A DNA stretch of 13,999 nt, from NCBI GenBank assembly GCA_002431845.1, contig DJEH01000059.1, positions 8,055 through 22,053 of the forward strand. The letters run 5' to 3'. The notes under the pieces are model-generated. The model was not told the DNA's origin. It made no database searches and was given only the letters and a program-made list of their open reading frames with translations. Positions 6,392-13,999 of this stretch are shown piece by piece; the stretch's first letter is position 1, and each line of letters starts with the position of its first letter. The position numbers and the translations under genes were made by a program. This DNA is from Prevotellaceae bacterium UBA5903 (GTDB lineage Bacteria; Bacteroidota; Bacteroidia; Bacteroidales; Bacteroidaceae).

Positions 6392-8467
6392 ATGAAGCAA
6401 TCCCTCACATTGTTTCTTTTCTTGTTGTTGAGTATAGGCATATCCCATGCTCAAGTGCTTGATGAACCTTATATGACGTGGGGCGAATTTGTAACGTCGT
6501 ATTTAGATGCGGAGGGGGATGAAGAAAACGCAGTGGCGAACGAAACAGAGCGTGAATGGTTGGAGTATGTGGCGCAAAATCCGTGGCAAATAAACTTGGT
6601 GGGGAAGGACGAGTTAAGCGATCTACCATTTCTTACAGAGGAACAAATCGACTCATTGCTTAGTTACAGAGAACGCAAGCATGGCTACCTGTCGCTTGGC
6701 GAATTGCAATTAGTGAGTGGTATGGATTATTATACTCGATGTCGCTTGTCGCTGTTTTTACGATGCGACTCGGCTTATGCAAGGCAGTACCAGCCAAGCC
6801 AAAGAGCAAAGGGTTGGCGTTTGGTAAGAGAGTGCTTAACAGCGGGTAGACACGAAATAGAGAGTAGGGTAGACGTTCCCTTTTATAAGCGCAAGGGATA
6901 TTATCAGCCCCAACACCCCACTGCTACAAACTATTATGTGGGCAATTCGTTACACCATATAGTACGCTATCGATACCAAAAAGGCAGAGAAGCCATGTAT
7001 GGATTAACCTTAGAGAAAGATGCCGGTGAACCCGTATGCAAACAAGGATTTTATCCCTATGATTATTGGTCGGGATATGTATACCTGCGTCCTAAGCCTA
7101 CTAACTGGGGACTAATTATAGGCGATTTCCAAGTGTATGCAGCAAACGGACTGATATATGGTAAAGGTGGATTTATGCTGCGCAATGCAGATGTAGCAAG
7201 CAATAGGCAACCAATGACTTTCAAGCCTCATACATCAAGCGATGAGGCAAATTACTTTAGAGGCATGGCTTTTTCGCTGAAGATGAACAAAGGTTGGCAA
7301 TTGTCGGCATTCGCCTCTTATCGTCGTTTAGATGCAAGATTAAACGTTACAGGCGACACTGCAGTTACGTTGCAGCAGTCTGGCTTGCATCGTACACTCG
7401 CGGAGATAAATATGCGTCGTTGCTTGGGTAGCCTTACGTGTGGCACATCCGTAAGTCTGCAAAAACAATGTTGGGGCATTGAATTAAACGAATGCATAAA
7501 TGTGTATAATAAGCCATTATTCCCTGTGGAGCGGTATTACAATAGTTCTTATTTTAGAGGGAAGGTGGCCCATGTAGCTTCTGTGTCATACTATGTAAAT
7601 CGTAAACATGTGGCAGCCAATGGCGAGTGTGCTATAGATAAAAAAGGCAACATGGCAGTTGTGCATAACCTTATTTACAGACTTGGCTACTATTCGCATA
7701 TATCCTTACAAACCCGATGTTTTTCATCCCAATTCGTTAGTTTATATGGTAGACCATTGCAACAAGGTAGTAGGGCAGCAAACGAGGTGGGAACAATGCT
7801 TAGCACGCATCTTTTGTTAAATCGAAACATAGAGGTAAGTGGTTATGCAGATGTCTTTATGTTTCCCAAGCCCACCTATAATGCTGCATTATCCCGTTCA
7901 AAGGGCTTGGCAATAAGCATACAAACACGCTATATGGCATCGAATACATGGAACTTTTTGTTACGTTATCAGCTAAAGACCAAACAACATACGTTGAACA
8001 TGTCCAACGGCAAAGCACTTGAATATAGAACCAGCCATAAGGCGCATGTGGCTTCGGAGTGGAAAAGTTCAAAATTTTGTGTGAATGCGCAATTGGATGC
8101 AAGTGTTTATACCACGCAAACGGGGCAACGACAGTATGGTGGCATGCTATCAACTCGCGCTACATGGCAACCTACAAAGCGCTTCAATTTGAAATATTCT
8201 CTTGCAACTTTCTTTACAGACGATTACGAAACGCGACTCTATGCTTATCAACCCCAGTTGTTACGAACAATGAGCATGGCAATGTTTTGCTACCATGGCG
8301 TGAGCGAAACCTTGCTATTTAATTGGAGCATAAAAAGCAACTTTGTATTTTCTATGCGTCTATCCTCTGTCAAATATTTCAATCGGCAAAGTATATCTTC
8401 ACGTTTAGACCAAATATCCTCCTCTTGGAAAAACGACCTATCAGCACAGATTAGGTGGAGCATATAA
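6392..8467 (+). CDS. Secreted helix-hairpin-helix (ComEA-like) protein with probable beta-barrel
   Basis: This encodes a 691-aa protein. The ATG at 6392 is preferred because it begins a clean signal peptide (MKQS, a Leu-rich core, cleavage after SHA near residue 20); an upstream in-frame ATG at 6359 falls inside the hairpin. Residues about 62-124 form a ComEA-like helix-hairpin-helix pair: NPWQINLVGKDELSDLPFL, then LLSYRERKHGYLSLGELQLV. Such domains bind DNA non-specifically in competence proteins. The remaining ~560 residues alternate polar and aromatic/hydrophobic residues, with many Tyr, Trp and Arg, and end in RWSI, as expected of an outer-membrane beta-barrel. This architecture occurs in Bacteroidetes, where its role is unsettled. 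DNA uptake is a possibility from the domain alone. No competence genes are nearby. Confidence 0.85.
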   Translation: MKQSLTLFLFLLLSIGISHAQVLDEPYMTWGEFVTSYLDAEGDEENAVANETEREWLEYVAQNPWQINLVGKDELSDLPFLTEEQIDSLLSYRERKHGYLSLGELQLVSGMDYYTRCRLSLFLRCDSAYARQYQPSQRAKGWRLVRECLTAGRHEIESRVDVPFYKRKGYYQPQHPTATNYYVGNSLHHIVRYRYQKGREAMYGLTLEKDAGEPVCKQGFYPYDYWSGYVYLRPKPTNWGLIIGDFQVYAANGLIYGKGGFMLRNADVASNRQPMTFKPHTSSDEANYFRGMAFSLKMNKGWQLSAFASYRRLDARLNVTGDTAVTLQQSGLHRTLAEINMRRCLGSLTCGTSVSLQKQCWGIELNECINVYNKPLFPVERYYNSSYFRGKVAHVASVSYYVNRKHVAANGECAIDKKGNMAVVHNLIYRLGYYSHISLQTRCFSSQFVSLYGRPLQQGSRAANEVGTMLSTHLLLNRNIEVSGYADVFMFPKPTYNAALSRSKGLAISIQTRYMASNTWNFLLRYQLKTKQHTLNMSNGKALEYRTSHKAHVASEWKSSKFCVNAQLDASVYTTQTGQRQYGGMLSTRATWQPTKRFNLKYSLATFFTDDYETRLYAYQPQLLRTMSMAMFCYHGVSETLLFNWSIKSNFVFSMRLSSVKYFNRQSISSRLDQISSSWKNDLSAQIRWSI

Positions 8468-8498
8468 ATTTTTTGAAAAAGAACTATCATGCTATAAC

Positions 8499-8556
8499 AA
8501 AAAGCGCTAAGAGACAATTCTAAAATCATTATTTAGAACAGTCCCTTAGCGTTTTT
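8499..8556. terminator. Bidirectional terminator between convergent genes
   Basis: Outer arms (8499-8515 with 8541-8556, one bulge and one mismatch) and an inner stem (8518-8524 with 8532-8538) make one long hairpin. It has A-rich and T-rich ends, so U-tracts form in both directions. It lies between the helix-hairpin-helix gene, which ends at 8467, and the leftward outer-membrane gene, which ends at 8580, and should stop both transcripts. Confidence 0.82.
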
Positions 8557-8579
8557 ATTGTGTATTTCCTCTCCGTATA

Positions 8580-11075
8580 TTACATCTGCTGAACGCCACC
8601 TTCGCTACCTGCCGATGACGAGCTATTGCTACCCTTTATAACATCGTCGTTTTCGATGCTACGGGCTGTTTTCTTAACTGATGTTTTGAGCGAGCCAAGG
8701 CGATAGCTTACGCCTATGCTGAGGCGCATAAAGTCTATGCTGCTTTCAGAAAGCGAGCGGAATGTGGGGGTAATCGTTTCATTACGGAAGTGATGATAGC
8801 GACCAATAAAGTTGCCTGCTGAGAGCGTAAACGACAATCTGTCTTCTGCCAGGAATGCCCGGCTGAGGTTCAGACTATAAAAGTAGAAACCAGCAGTTTT
8901 TCCTTGCAGCGCAACATCTCTGGTGTTACCACCCATCCAAAGTCCCAACTTAAAGTTGGCGGGCAATGTTTGGCGAATGCCGCCAAATATATCGCCTGCA
9001 AAGCCCGAGTTGTGTGCATTAACTGTTGCAGCAGCTTTATAGTCGGAGTAGCGAACCGAAGCATTAAGGTTGATGCTGGTTGTTTTGCCGATAGTCCAGT
9101 TCAAGAAAGTGGATAATGTTGTGACCTTAGAGTGTTGAAAATTGCCATAAGTGGTGTTGGTTACGCCATTATCAACAAAGCTATACTGAGCCATGCCATT
9201 GTTTGAGAATGCGTAGGTGAGCGATGCATTTAGCGTGAGTTTAGGGCTGAATGTGCTAAAAGTTAGATTGAGGTTGTGCCCACGCTCGCTCGTCAAGTTA
9301 GGATTGCCGTAACTCACTATTTCGGGGGTGTAGCTTACGCGATAAGGCGATAGAAAACTGATGTCGGGGCGTCCTATTCGCATGTTGTAGCCAGCCTTAA
9401 TGAGCATGCTGGGTTTAAGATTGTAGCCTACGCTTACAGATGGAACCCAATCGTTGAGTTGTTTGCTAAAGGCACTGCGTTTGCCATCGGGGTAAGTAGC
9501 GCGAACATGGTAGTATTCATAGCGTTGCCCAACCATAGCAGCCCAATTTCCCGTCTTTAGGTTATATTCAGCATAAGCAGCAGCAATGTCGCCCTTGTGT
9601 CGGTAGCGCAAAGAGTTCTCTTCATCAATCACATAGTCGGCACCTGAAGCACCAGCTTCGCGTGCATACTCCTTGCTATTGCTGCGGTTGATGCGGTCGA
9701 TATATTTAGCACCTACCGAGAGGGTGTGTTGGTGTTTTTTGTCGAGTGGAGTGGTGAAATCCACCTGTGCAGTATGTTCATAACTCAGTTGGTCGGGGTC
9801 GGTTTTAAGGTCGCGCAACCCGTAGTTATCAGGCAAATGCTGCATATCGTAGTTGGCTGTTTCGGCCTTTGTTCCTTGTGGACTATAATCGTATCGATAT
9901 GAAAGAGTTATGCGCCTATCTTCGGCAAAGGTATGCTGATAGTCGGTAGAAGCATTGATGCTTTGATAGAGCGATTTGTTAAACGAGTGGGTGTTATAGC
10001 TATAAACATCGTTGCCAGCGATATCTTTCATAACCGACTTAGATTGAGTATTGTTGCGTCCCTTCCATCCGTGTATGCCTGCCGAAATACTCAGTAAATC
10101 TTTCTTTGAAAACTCGTAACAGGCATCGAGCGAGCCGAATTGAAACACGCCATGTCCGGTGCCTTTGCCATTGGAAGTAAAGAGGTTGTTTACCTCGTCG
10201 GCAAACACTTCGCGTTCGGTGCGTGAGGTGCGATTGCCTTGTTTGTTGTAGCCCGTGCCATAGTGGGCCGAAAGCATAAACTTGCCAAATTGTGCCATAC
10301 CAAAGAGCGACCCCATGCCACCGCGATTGCTGCCATTGGCATTTATGGTGAGCGAGTACCCCGACGTGCTACTTGTTTGGTTGGTGATAATGTTGAGCAC
10401 ACCAGCCACGCCTTCAGCGTCGTATTTGGCACCAGGATTGGTTATCACCTCCACCTTTTGTATGGCAGATGCAGGGTAAGCTTTAAATATCATTGAGGGG
10501 TTGGCGCTCATCATAGGGTTGGGCTTACCATCTACATACACCTTAAAACTTGAGTTGCCATTAACCTTGATGTTGTCCTCGCCATCTACGGTGACCATGG
10601 GCACTTTGCGTAGCATTTCAAGAAGTGAGTTTGTCTTAGCATCGGGGTCTTCGGCCATGCTATAGGTCATTTTGTCAATTTCAGCCTTTACCAATGGACG
10701 TTGAGCCGTAATGGTTGCAGTGCCCAACGTAGCGTTGTATTCCTTTATATACAAGGTGTCGGCATGTATTGTGGAGTGTGAGGCATCAAACGTAATGGTG
10801 CGGCGTAATGGGGCTTTGCCAAGCGACAACCACTCAACTTGGTATGTGCCCATCTTGGGTGCAGCAATGCTGAAGTGCCCGTCGGTTTGCGTTGTGGAAA
10901 CCTTAATCGCTTTTCCATTGTCAAGCAAACGTACGGTGGCAAAAGGTTCTGGTTCGTGCGTAAGCGAGTCGCACAGCACACCGCTCAACGTATGTTTTTG
11001 CAACTTGGCTTGCTGTGCATATCCAGCAGAAGTAGCTGCAGAAAAAAGTAATAAACAAACGAACTTTGCTTTCAT
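8580..11075 (-). CDS. Outer-membrane beta-barrel protein, TonB-dependent-receptor-like
   Basis: This encodes an 831-aa outer-membrane protein. Residues 1-20 are a signal peptide (MKAKFVCLLLF to GYA). Residues about 28-110 form a carboxypeptidase-regulatory-like beta-sandwich (LSGVLCDSLTHEPEPFATV to FDASH). Residues about 120-235 form a TonB-receptor plug domain (TITAQRPLVKAEIDKMTYSM to KVEVITNPGAKYDAEGVAGVLNIIT). The remainder is a large barrel with alternating beta-strands, whose last clear strand is MRLSIGVSYRLGSLK. A Ser/Gly-rich tail of about 35 residues follows. The architecture fits the Bacteroidetes outer-membrane beta-barrel family (OMP_b-brl_3 type) rather than a SusC protein: no SusD gene lies beside it. 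The ligand is unknown; nothing nearby points to iron, sugar or vitamin uptake. The gene is divergent from rel. Confidence 0.9.
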   Translation of the reverse strand: MKAKFVCLLLFSAATSAGYAQQAKLQKHTLSGVLCDSLTHEPEPFATVRLLDNGKAIKVSTTQTDGHFSIAAPKMGTYQVEWLSLGKAPLRRTITFDASHSTIHADTLYIKEYNATLGTATITAQRPLVKAEIDKMTYSMAEDPDAKTNSLLEMLRKVPMVTVDGEDNIKVNGNSSFKVYVDGKPNPMMSANPSMIFKAYPASAIQKVEVITNPGAKYDAEGVAGVLNIITNQTSSTSGYSLTINANGSNRGGMGSLFGMAQFGKFMLSAHYGTGYNKQGNRTSRTEREVFADEVNNLFTSNGKGTGHGVFQFGSLDACYEFSKKDLLSISAGIHGWKGRNNTQSKSVMKDIAGNDVYSYNTHSFNKSLYQSINASTDYQHTFAEDRRITLSYRYDYSPQGTKAETANYDMQHLPDNYGLRDLKTDPDQLSYEHTAQVDFTTPLDKKHQHTLSVGAKYIDRINRSNSKEYAREAGASGADYVIDEENSLRYRHKGDIAAAYAEYNLKTGNWAAMVGQRYEYYHVRATYPDGKRSAFSKQLNDWVPSVSVGYNLKPSMLIKAGYNMRIGRPDISFLSPYRVSYTPEIVSYGNPNLTSERGHNLNLTFSTFSPKLTLNASLTYAFSNNGMAQYSFVDNGVTNTTYGNFQHSKVTTLSTFLNWTIGKTTSINLNASVRYSDYKAAATVNAHNSGFAGDIFGGIRQTLPANFKLGLWMGGNTRDVALQGKTAGFYFYSLNLSRAFLAEDRLSFTLSAGNFIGRYHHFRNETITPTFRSLSESSIDFMRLSIGVSYRLGSLKTSVKKTARSIENDDVIKGSNSSSSAGSEGGVQQM

Positions 11076-11150
11076 CGTTTTTTAGGTAATGTTTCAATAA
11101 TTGGGTTTGGTACATGCCTACTTAAAGGTATAGTTAGCACCAAACGACTG

Positions 11151-11158
11151 CAAAAATA
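11151..11158 (-). promoter_or_regulatory. Possible -7 box for the outer-membrane protein gene
   Basis: The minus strand reads TATTTTTG, matching TAnnTTTG, and lies 76 bases upstream of the ATG. The nearest TTTG that could act as a -33 element, at 11182-11185 on the same strand, is 23 bases away, longer than ideal. Motif evidence only. Confidence 0.4.
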
Positions 11159-11223
11159 CAAATAACCAAAGTGGAAACGTACAAAAAAACGTTTTATAAC
11201 ATATAATAAAACAAAAAAATTAG

Positions 11224-11231
11224 TACATTTG
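11224..11231 (+). promoter_or_regulatory. Possible -7 box for rel
   Basis: TACATTTG matches the Bacteroidetes -7 consensus. No good -33 element is visible at the right distance. If active, transcription would start near 11237, within the palindrome at 11235-11249 and just before the 195-bp inverted-repeat element, so the whole element would become the rel 5' leader. Confidence 0.4.
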
Positions 11232-11234
11232 TGT

Positions 11235-11249
11235 TTCAGTGACACTGAA
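11235..11249. promoter_or_regulatory. 15-bp palindrome, candidate operator
   Basis: The sequence ttcagtg-a-cactgaa is perfectly symmetrical about a single central base. It overlaps the first four bases of the inverted-repeat element's left end and lies four bases after the possible rel -7 box. The position suits a repressor site, but no matching regulator is known to me. Confidence 0.35.
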
Positions 11250-11440
11250 GTCGTCTAAACTTTTATGAAATTTAAGATTTGCCTTTATTTTGGAGGCGAT
11301 TTTAGGACTTGAAAAGGGAGTGTAGCGAGCTACACGACCGATGAAAGACCTAAAAGCACCCCAAAAGAAAGGTGAAGATTGAATTTAGAAGAGATAAAAC
11401 TTCAAATTTAATCTTCGCCAGAAAAGTTTAGACGACTTCA
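11246..11440. mobile_element. 195-bp inverted-repeat element, candidate MITE or structured leader
   Basis: Perfect 19-bp terminal inverted repeats (TGAAGTCGTCTAAACTTTT at 11246-11264, its complement at 11422-11440) bound the element. Inside, 11268-11308 pairs imperfectly with 11347-11386 over about 40 bases, and the apex holds a 7-bp hairpin (gtgtagc/gctacac, 11320-11335). A further segment (11404-11416) can also pair with 11374-11386. It has no reading frame of useful size. Size, perfect ends and lack of coding capacity fit a miniature inverted-repeat transposable element. I could not identify a target-site duplication. It lies 15 bases before the rel start codon, so it may instead be, or have become, a structured mRNA leader. 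Confidence 0.65.
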
Positions 11441-11455
11441 CTTAACCCTTGTTGT

Positions 11456-13738
11456 ATGGACACACCAAACACTCTTAACAATAAAGCCTTGAGCACTCAA
11501 GAAGAAAAGGACGAACAGATGATTAGCGCAGCTTTTCAACATCTGCTCGATACATATCTTGCCTCGAACCACCGAAAGAAGGTAGACATCATAACCAAAG
11601 CTTTCAACTTTGCAAAGGAGGCTCATAAAGGTGTGCGTCGGCGGTCGGGCGAGCCTTATATCCTTCACCCTATTGCTGTGGCACAAATAGCTTGTGGCGA
11701 GATAGGGTTAGGCTCAACGTCGATTTGTGCAGCTTTGTTGCACGACGTAGAAGAGGATACTGACTATACCAACGAGGATATATGCAACCTTTTTGGCCCC
11801 AAGATAGCCAACATCGTAGAGGGTGTTACCAAGATTTCGGGCGGTATATTTGGCGATCGTGCTTCGCTTCAGGCTGAGACATTCAAAAAGTTGTTGCTGA
11901 TGATGAGCGACGACATAAGGGTTATACTCATCAAAATATCCGACCGTCTGCACAACATGCGTACACTGTCGAGCATGCTGCCCTCAAAGCAGTACAAAAT
12001 AGCTGGTGAGACACTATATATCTTTGCTCCCATTGCCGATAGATTGGGATTGAACAAGATTAAAACCGAATTGGAGAACCTCAGTTTTAAATATGAACAC
12101 CCTGAGGACTACCAGTCTATTGTGAAAAAATTAGAAGATAGCCATGTTGAGCGCGATGCCGTGATAGAGAATTTTACACCTGCCATACGCCAAAAACTCG
12201 ATGCTATGGGGGTGAAGTACACTATAAAGGCACGTATCAAAAGTCCGTACTCTATATGGTGTAAGATGCAGAAAAAGCACATTCCATTTGAGGAAGTGTT
12301 TGACATTTTGGCTATCCGCATCGTGTTTGTACCCTCCGACCGTAAACTTGAAAAAGATGAGTGTTTCCGCATATATTCAGCATTGACCGAAATATATAAA
12401 CCGCATCCCACACGTTTTCGCGATTGGCTCTCTAACCCTAAGACCAACGGCTACCAAGCCCTTCACAACACCTTTATGTCTAAACAAGGCAAGTGGATAG
12501 AGGTGCAGATACGCTCTGACAGAATGGACGATATTGCCGAGGTGGGATTTGCTGCGCATTGGAAGTATAAAGATAAAGATGCCGAATATGATGAGAACGA
12601 ACTCGACAAATGGCTCGACTCTATCAAGGAAATACTTGATGACCCTCAGCCCGATACCCTTGACTTGTTAGACAACATAAAGCTCAATCTTTATGCATCC
12701 GAAATCATGGTGTTTACACCCAAAGGCGACCTAAAAACCATGCCAAAGGGTGCCACTGCCCTTGACTTTGCTTATAGCATTCACTCATTTGTAGGTTCAC
12801 ATTGCTTTGGTGCAAAGGTTAATCATAGGCTTGTGCCATTGAGCTATGTGCTTAAGAGCGGCGACCAAGTAGAGGTGCTCACCTCGCGCACACAGCATGT
12901 GCAAGCCGAGTGGCTCAACTTTGCTACAACAGCTAAGGCTAAAGCCAAAATTCAAGCTGTTTTGCGTCGCGAAAGCAGAGAAAAACAAAAGCGTGGTGAG
13001 GAAATTTTGCGCACCTTCTTGGCCAATAATGATATAGAATATAGCAATGCTATTGTAGACAAACTACGCCAGCACTACAACGTGCTGTCTAACGATGAGT
13101 TTTTGTTTAACCTTGGCGACGAAAAATTGGTGCTTAACAATGCAACCATTGACTTTTTACATGGTCGTTCGGCAGCCAACAAGGGATGGCGTCGCTTTAT
13201 CCCATCGTTTATGGGCAACAAGAGCACCGAAGCATCGCATACACTAACAACCACAGAGATTAACGACAAAGAGTGGGTAAAAAACCTTAATCGTAAGCAA
13301 ATATTGGTGCTCAACGAAGAGGTATTGCGCAAATGCACCTTTGCTAAGTGTTGTTCGCCCATTCCTGGCGACGATGTGCTGGGCTATATCACCGACGATG
13401 GCACGCTACAACTGCACAAACGTAGTTGTGATGTGGCTGTGAAACTTAAAACACGTTATGGCAACAATATCATTGCTTGCCAATGGGACACACACAAGAT
13501 AATGCTCTTTGATGTACAGATTGAAGTGCGCGGTGTAGATTCGCAAGGTGTGCTTTATGCCATAGCTGATGTGCTGCACAAACTTACCCACTTCAACGTG
13601 AAGCATATCACCATCGACACCAACGATGGCATTTTCGACGGGCGTCTCACACTTTCGGTATTCGACACTGAGGATGTGGCGAACGTGTGCGAACAACTCA
13701 TGAAGATTGAAAATGTAACAAAGGCTGTACGTGTTTAA
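11456..13738 (+). CDS. rel: Bifunctional (p)ppGpp synthetase/hydrolase (RelA/SpoT family)
   Basis: This 760-aa long RSH enzyme makes and degrades the alarmone (p)ppGpp in the stringent response. The hydrolase domain keeps all expected metal and catalytic residues: H71, H96-D97, E100-D101, D163 and N167, at spacings like those of streptococcal Rel, so it should be active. The synthetase domain has D283 (VFDILAIRI) and E349 (EVQIRS), with RFRD at 320-323 in place of the RFKD of many bifunctional enzymes. A TGS domain spans about 415-475. The zinc-finger region has C632, C633, H654 and C658, and an ACT domain occupies about 684-760. Those C-terminal domains contact the ribosome and tRNA in known homologues. 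The ATG at 11456 follows a leader containing a 195-bp inverted-repeat element. A terminator follows the gene, so it is probably transcribed alone. Confidence 0.96.
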   Translation: MDTPNTLNNKALSTQEEKDEQMISAAFQHLLDTYLASNHRKKVDIITKAFNFAKEAHKGVRRRSGEPYILHPIAVAQIACGEIGLGSTSICAALLHDVEEDTDYTNEDICNLFGPKIANIVEGVTKISGGIFGDRASLQAETFKKLLLMMSDDIRVILIKISDRLHNMRTLSSMLPSKQYKIAGETLYIFAPIADRLGLNKIKTELENLSFKYEHPEDYQSIVKKLEDSHVERDAVIENFTPAIRQKLDAMGVKYTIKARIKSPYSIWCKMQKKHIPFEEVFDILAIRIVFVPSDRKLEKDECFRIYSALTEIYKPHPTRFRDWLSNPKTNGYQALHNTFMSKQGKWIEVQIRSDRMDDIAEVGFAAHWKYKDKDAEYDENELDKWLDSIKEILDDPQPDTLDLLDNIKLNLYASEIMVFTPKGDLKTMPKGATALDFAYSIHSFVGSHCFGAKVNHRLVPLSYVLKSGDQVEVLTSRTQHVQAEWLNFATTAKAKAKIQAVLRRESREKQKRGEEILRTFLANNDIEYSNAIVDKLRQHYNVLSNDEFLFNLGDEKLVLNNATIDFLHGRSAANKGWRRFIPSFMGNKSTEASHTLTTTEINDKEWVKNLNRKQILVLNEEVLRKCTFAKCCSPIPGDDVLGYITDDGTLQLHKRSCDVAVKLKTRYGNNIIACQWDTHKIMLFDVQIEVRGVDSQGVLYAIADVLHKLTHFNVKHITIDTNDGIFDGRLTLSVFDTEDVANVCEQLMKIENVTKAVRV

Positions 13739-13748
13739 AAATCTATAT

Positions 13749-13791
13749 AGAGTAGGTGTAAGAATTATTCATGCATCTACTCTTCTTTTTT
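13749..13791 (+). terminator. Intrinsic terminator of rel
   Basis: A 12-bp stem (13749-13760 with 13772-13783, two G-T pairs) and 11-base loop are followed by a T-rich stretch to 13791. It starts ten bases after the rel stop codon. Confidence 0.8.
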
Positions 13792-13810
13792 GAAACTCAA
13801 ATCGTCATGA

Positions 13811-13891
13811 ATTGATTATTTCTGAACAGAAAATGCGATGACTCATTTTTTGGGAATAATGAACAAAAATCGTTTTCTGTTGATAATCAAT
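13811..13891. repeat. Imperfect inverted repeat downstream of rel
   Basis: The segment 13811-13839 is matched by the reverse complement of 13869-13891. Shared blocks are attgattat, aacagaaaa and cgat, separated by a 5-base and a 2-base insertion in the left copy. A spacer of about 29 bases separates the arms. No gene is visible here, and the function is unknown. Confidence 0.5.
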
Positions 13892-13923
13892 GACTTATGA
13901 TTTTATGCTACTAATGTGACTTT

Positions 13924-13999
13924 ATAAGGATACGTATCCTTATGGTCTTATAAAGCCTTTATAAGCACCTAAGGATACGTATTATAAGGGTGTAAGGAT
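13924..13999. repeat. Palindromic repeat cluster running off the window edge
   Basis: A perfect 20-bp palindrome ataaggatacgtatccttat lies at 13924-13943. A second inverted repeat follows directly (ggtcttataaag/ctttataagcacc, 13944-13969). The core aaggatacgtat then recurs at 13971-13982, and aaggat appears again at the very end. It looks like the start of an intergenic repeat array cut by the window boundary. Confidence 0.65.

Noticed and set aside
8580..11075. SusC-type polysaccharide utilisation receptor
   Set aside because: There is no adjacent SusD-like lipoprotein or glycoside hydrolase, and the plug and barrel pattern fits the smaller outer-membrane beta-barrel family better.
10711..11085. 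124-codon open frame on the plus strand opposite the N-terminus of the outer-membrane protein gene
   Set aside because: It lies wholly within a well-supported minus-strand gene with a clear signal peptide and domain order, and its product has no recognisable features.
11236..11450. Target-site duplication flanking the 195-bp element
   Set aside because: The bases just outside the two 19-bp ends (cagtgacac on the left, cttaaccct on the right) show no convincing direct repeat.
11438..11686. 82-codon open frame on the minus strand over the rel start
   Set aside because: It is a shadow of the rel N-terminal coding region and the element's end, with no independent protein features.
11775..11778. 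Loss of a functional domain in rel
   Set aside because: All hydrolase and synthetase key residues, TGS, zinc-finger cysteines and ACT domain are present, so the enzyme looks complete.
13811..13999. CRISPR array
   Set aside because: The repeats are palindromes and inverted copies of differing lengths, without regular unit size, evenly sized unique spacers or cas genes.

Overview
The window looks like a chromosome segment of a Bacteroidales bacterium, most likely Prevotella or a close relative. The evidence is moderately AT-rich DNA, start sites without strong Shine-Dalgarno sequences, Bacteroidetes-type promoters (a -7 box TAnnTTTG, best seen before the tRNA), a Bacteroidetes outer-membrane beta-barrel/plug protein, a secreted helix-hairpin-helix protein of the type found in this phylum, and a long RelA/SpoT protein. 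The species is an inference from overall style.

Layout from left to right. Positions 1-518 hold no gene, only hairpins, a bidirectional terminator and a 16-bp repeat in three copies. A MATE-family multidrug/sodium exporter runs leftward (about 519-1880). It is divergent from a secreted two-lobed M16 zinc protease (2032-4890), which ends at a strong terminator. A tRNA-Asp(GTC) gene follows with its own promoter and terminator (5095-5270). Next comes a conspicuously AT-rich lipoprotein gene of unknown function (5515-6288), then a secreted protein with a ComEA-like helix-hairpin-helix domain and a probable beta-barrel (6392-8467). That gene converges, across a shared bidirectional terminator, on a leftward TonB-receptor-like outer-membrane protein (8580-11075). 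A 380-bp divergent intergenic region separates it from a complete bifunctional (p)ppGpp synthetase/hydrolase, rel (11456-13738). The last 200 bases after the rel terminator contain inverted and tandem palindromic repeats that run to the window edge.

The genes do not form one pathway. Most look like independently transcribed housekeeping or cell-envelope genes: export (MATE), envelope proteolysis (M16), outer-membrane function (beta-barrel proteins, lipoprotein), translation (tRNA-Asp) and stringent response (rel). No multi-gene defence system, phage or CRISPR array is visible.

The strongest unexplained structure is a 195-bp element at 11246-11440. It has perfect 19-bp terminal inverted repeats, nested inner arms and a central hairpin, and ends only 15 bp before the rel start codon. 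It may be a MITE-like non-autonomous element that now forms the rel leader, or a structured leader RNA. The palindromic repeats at 13924-13999 and the three-copy repeat next to the MATE stop codon are secondary leads.
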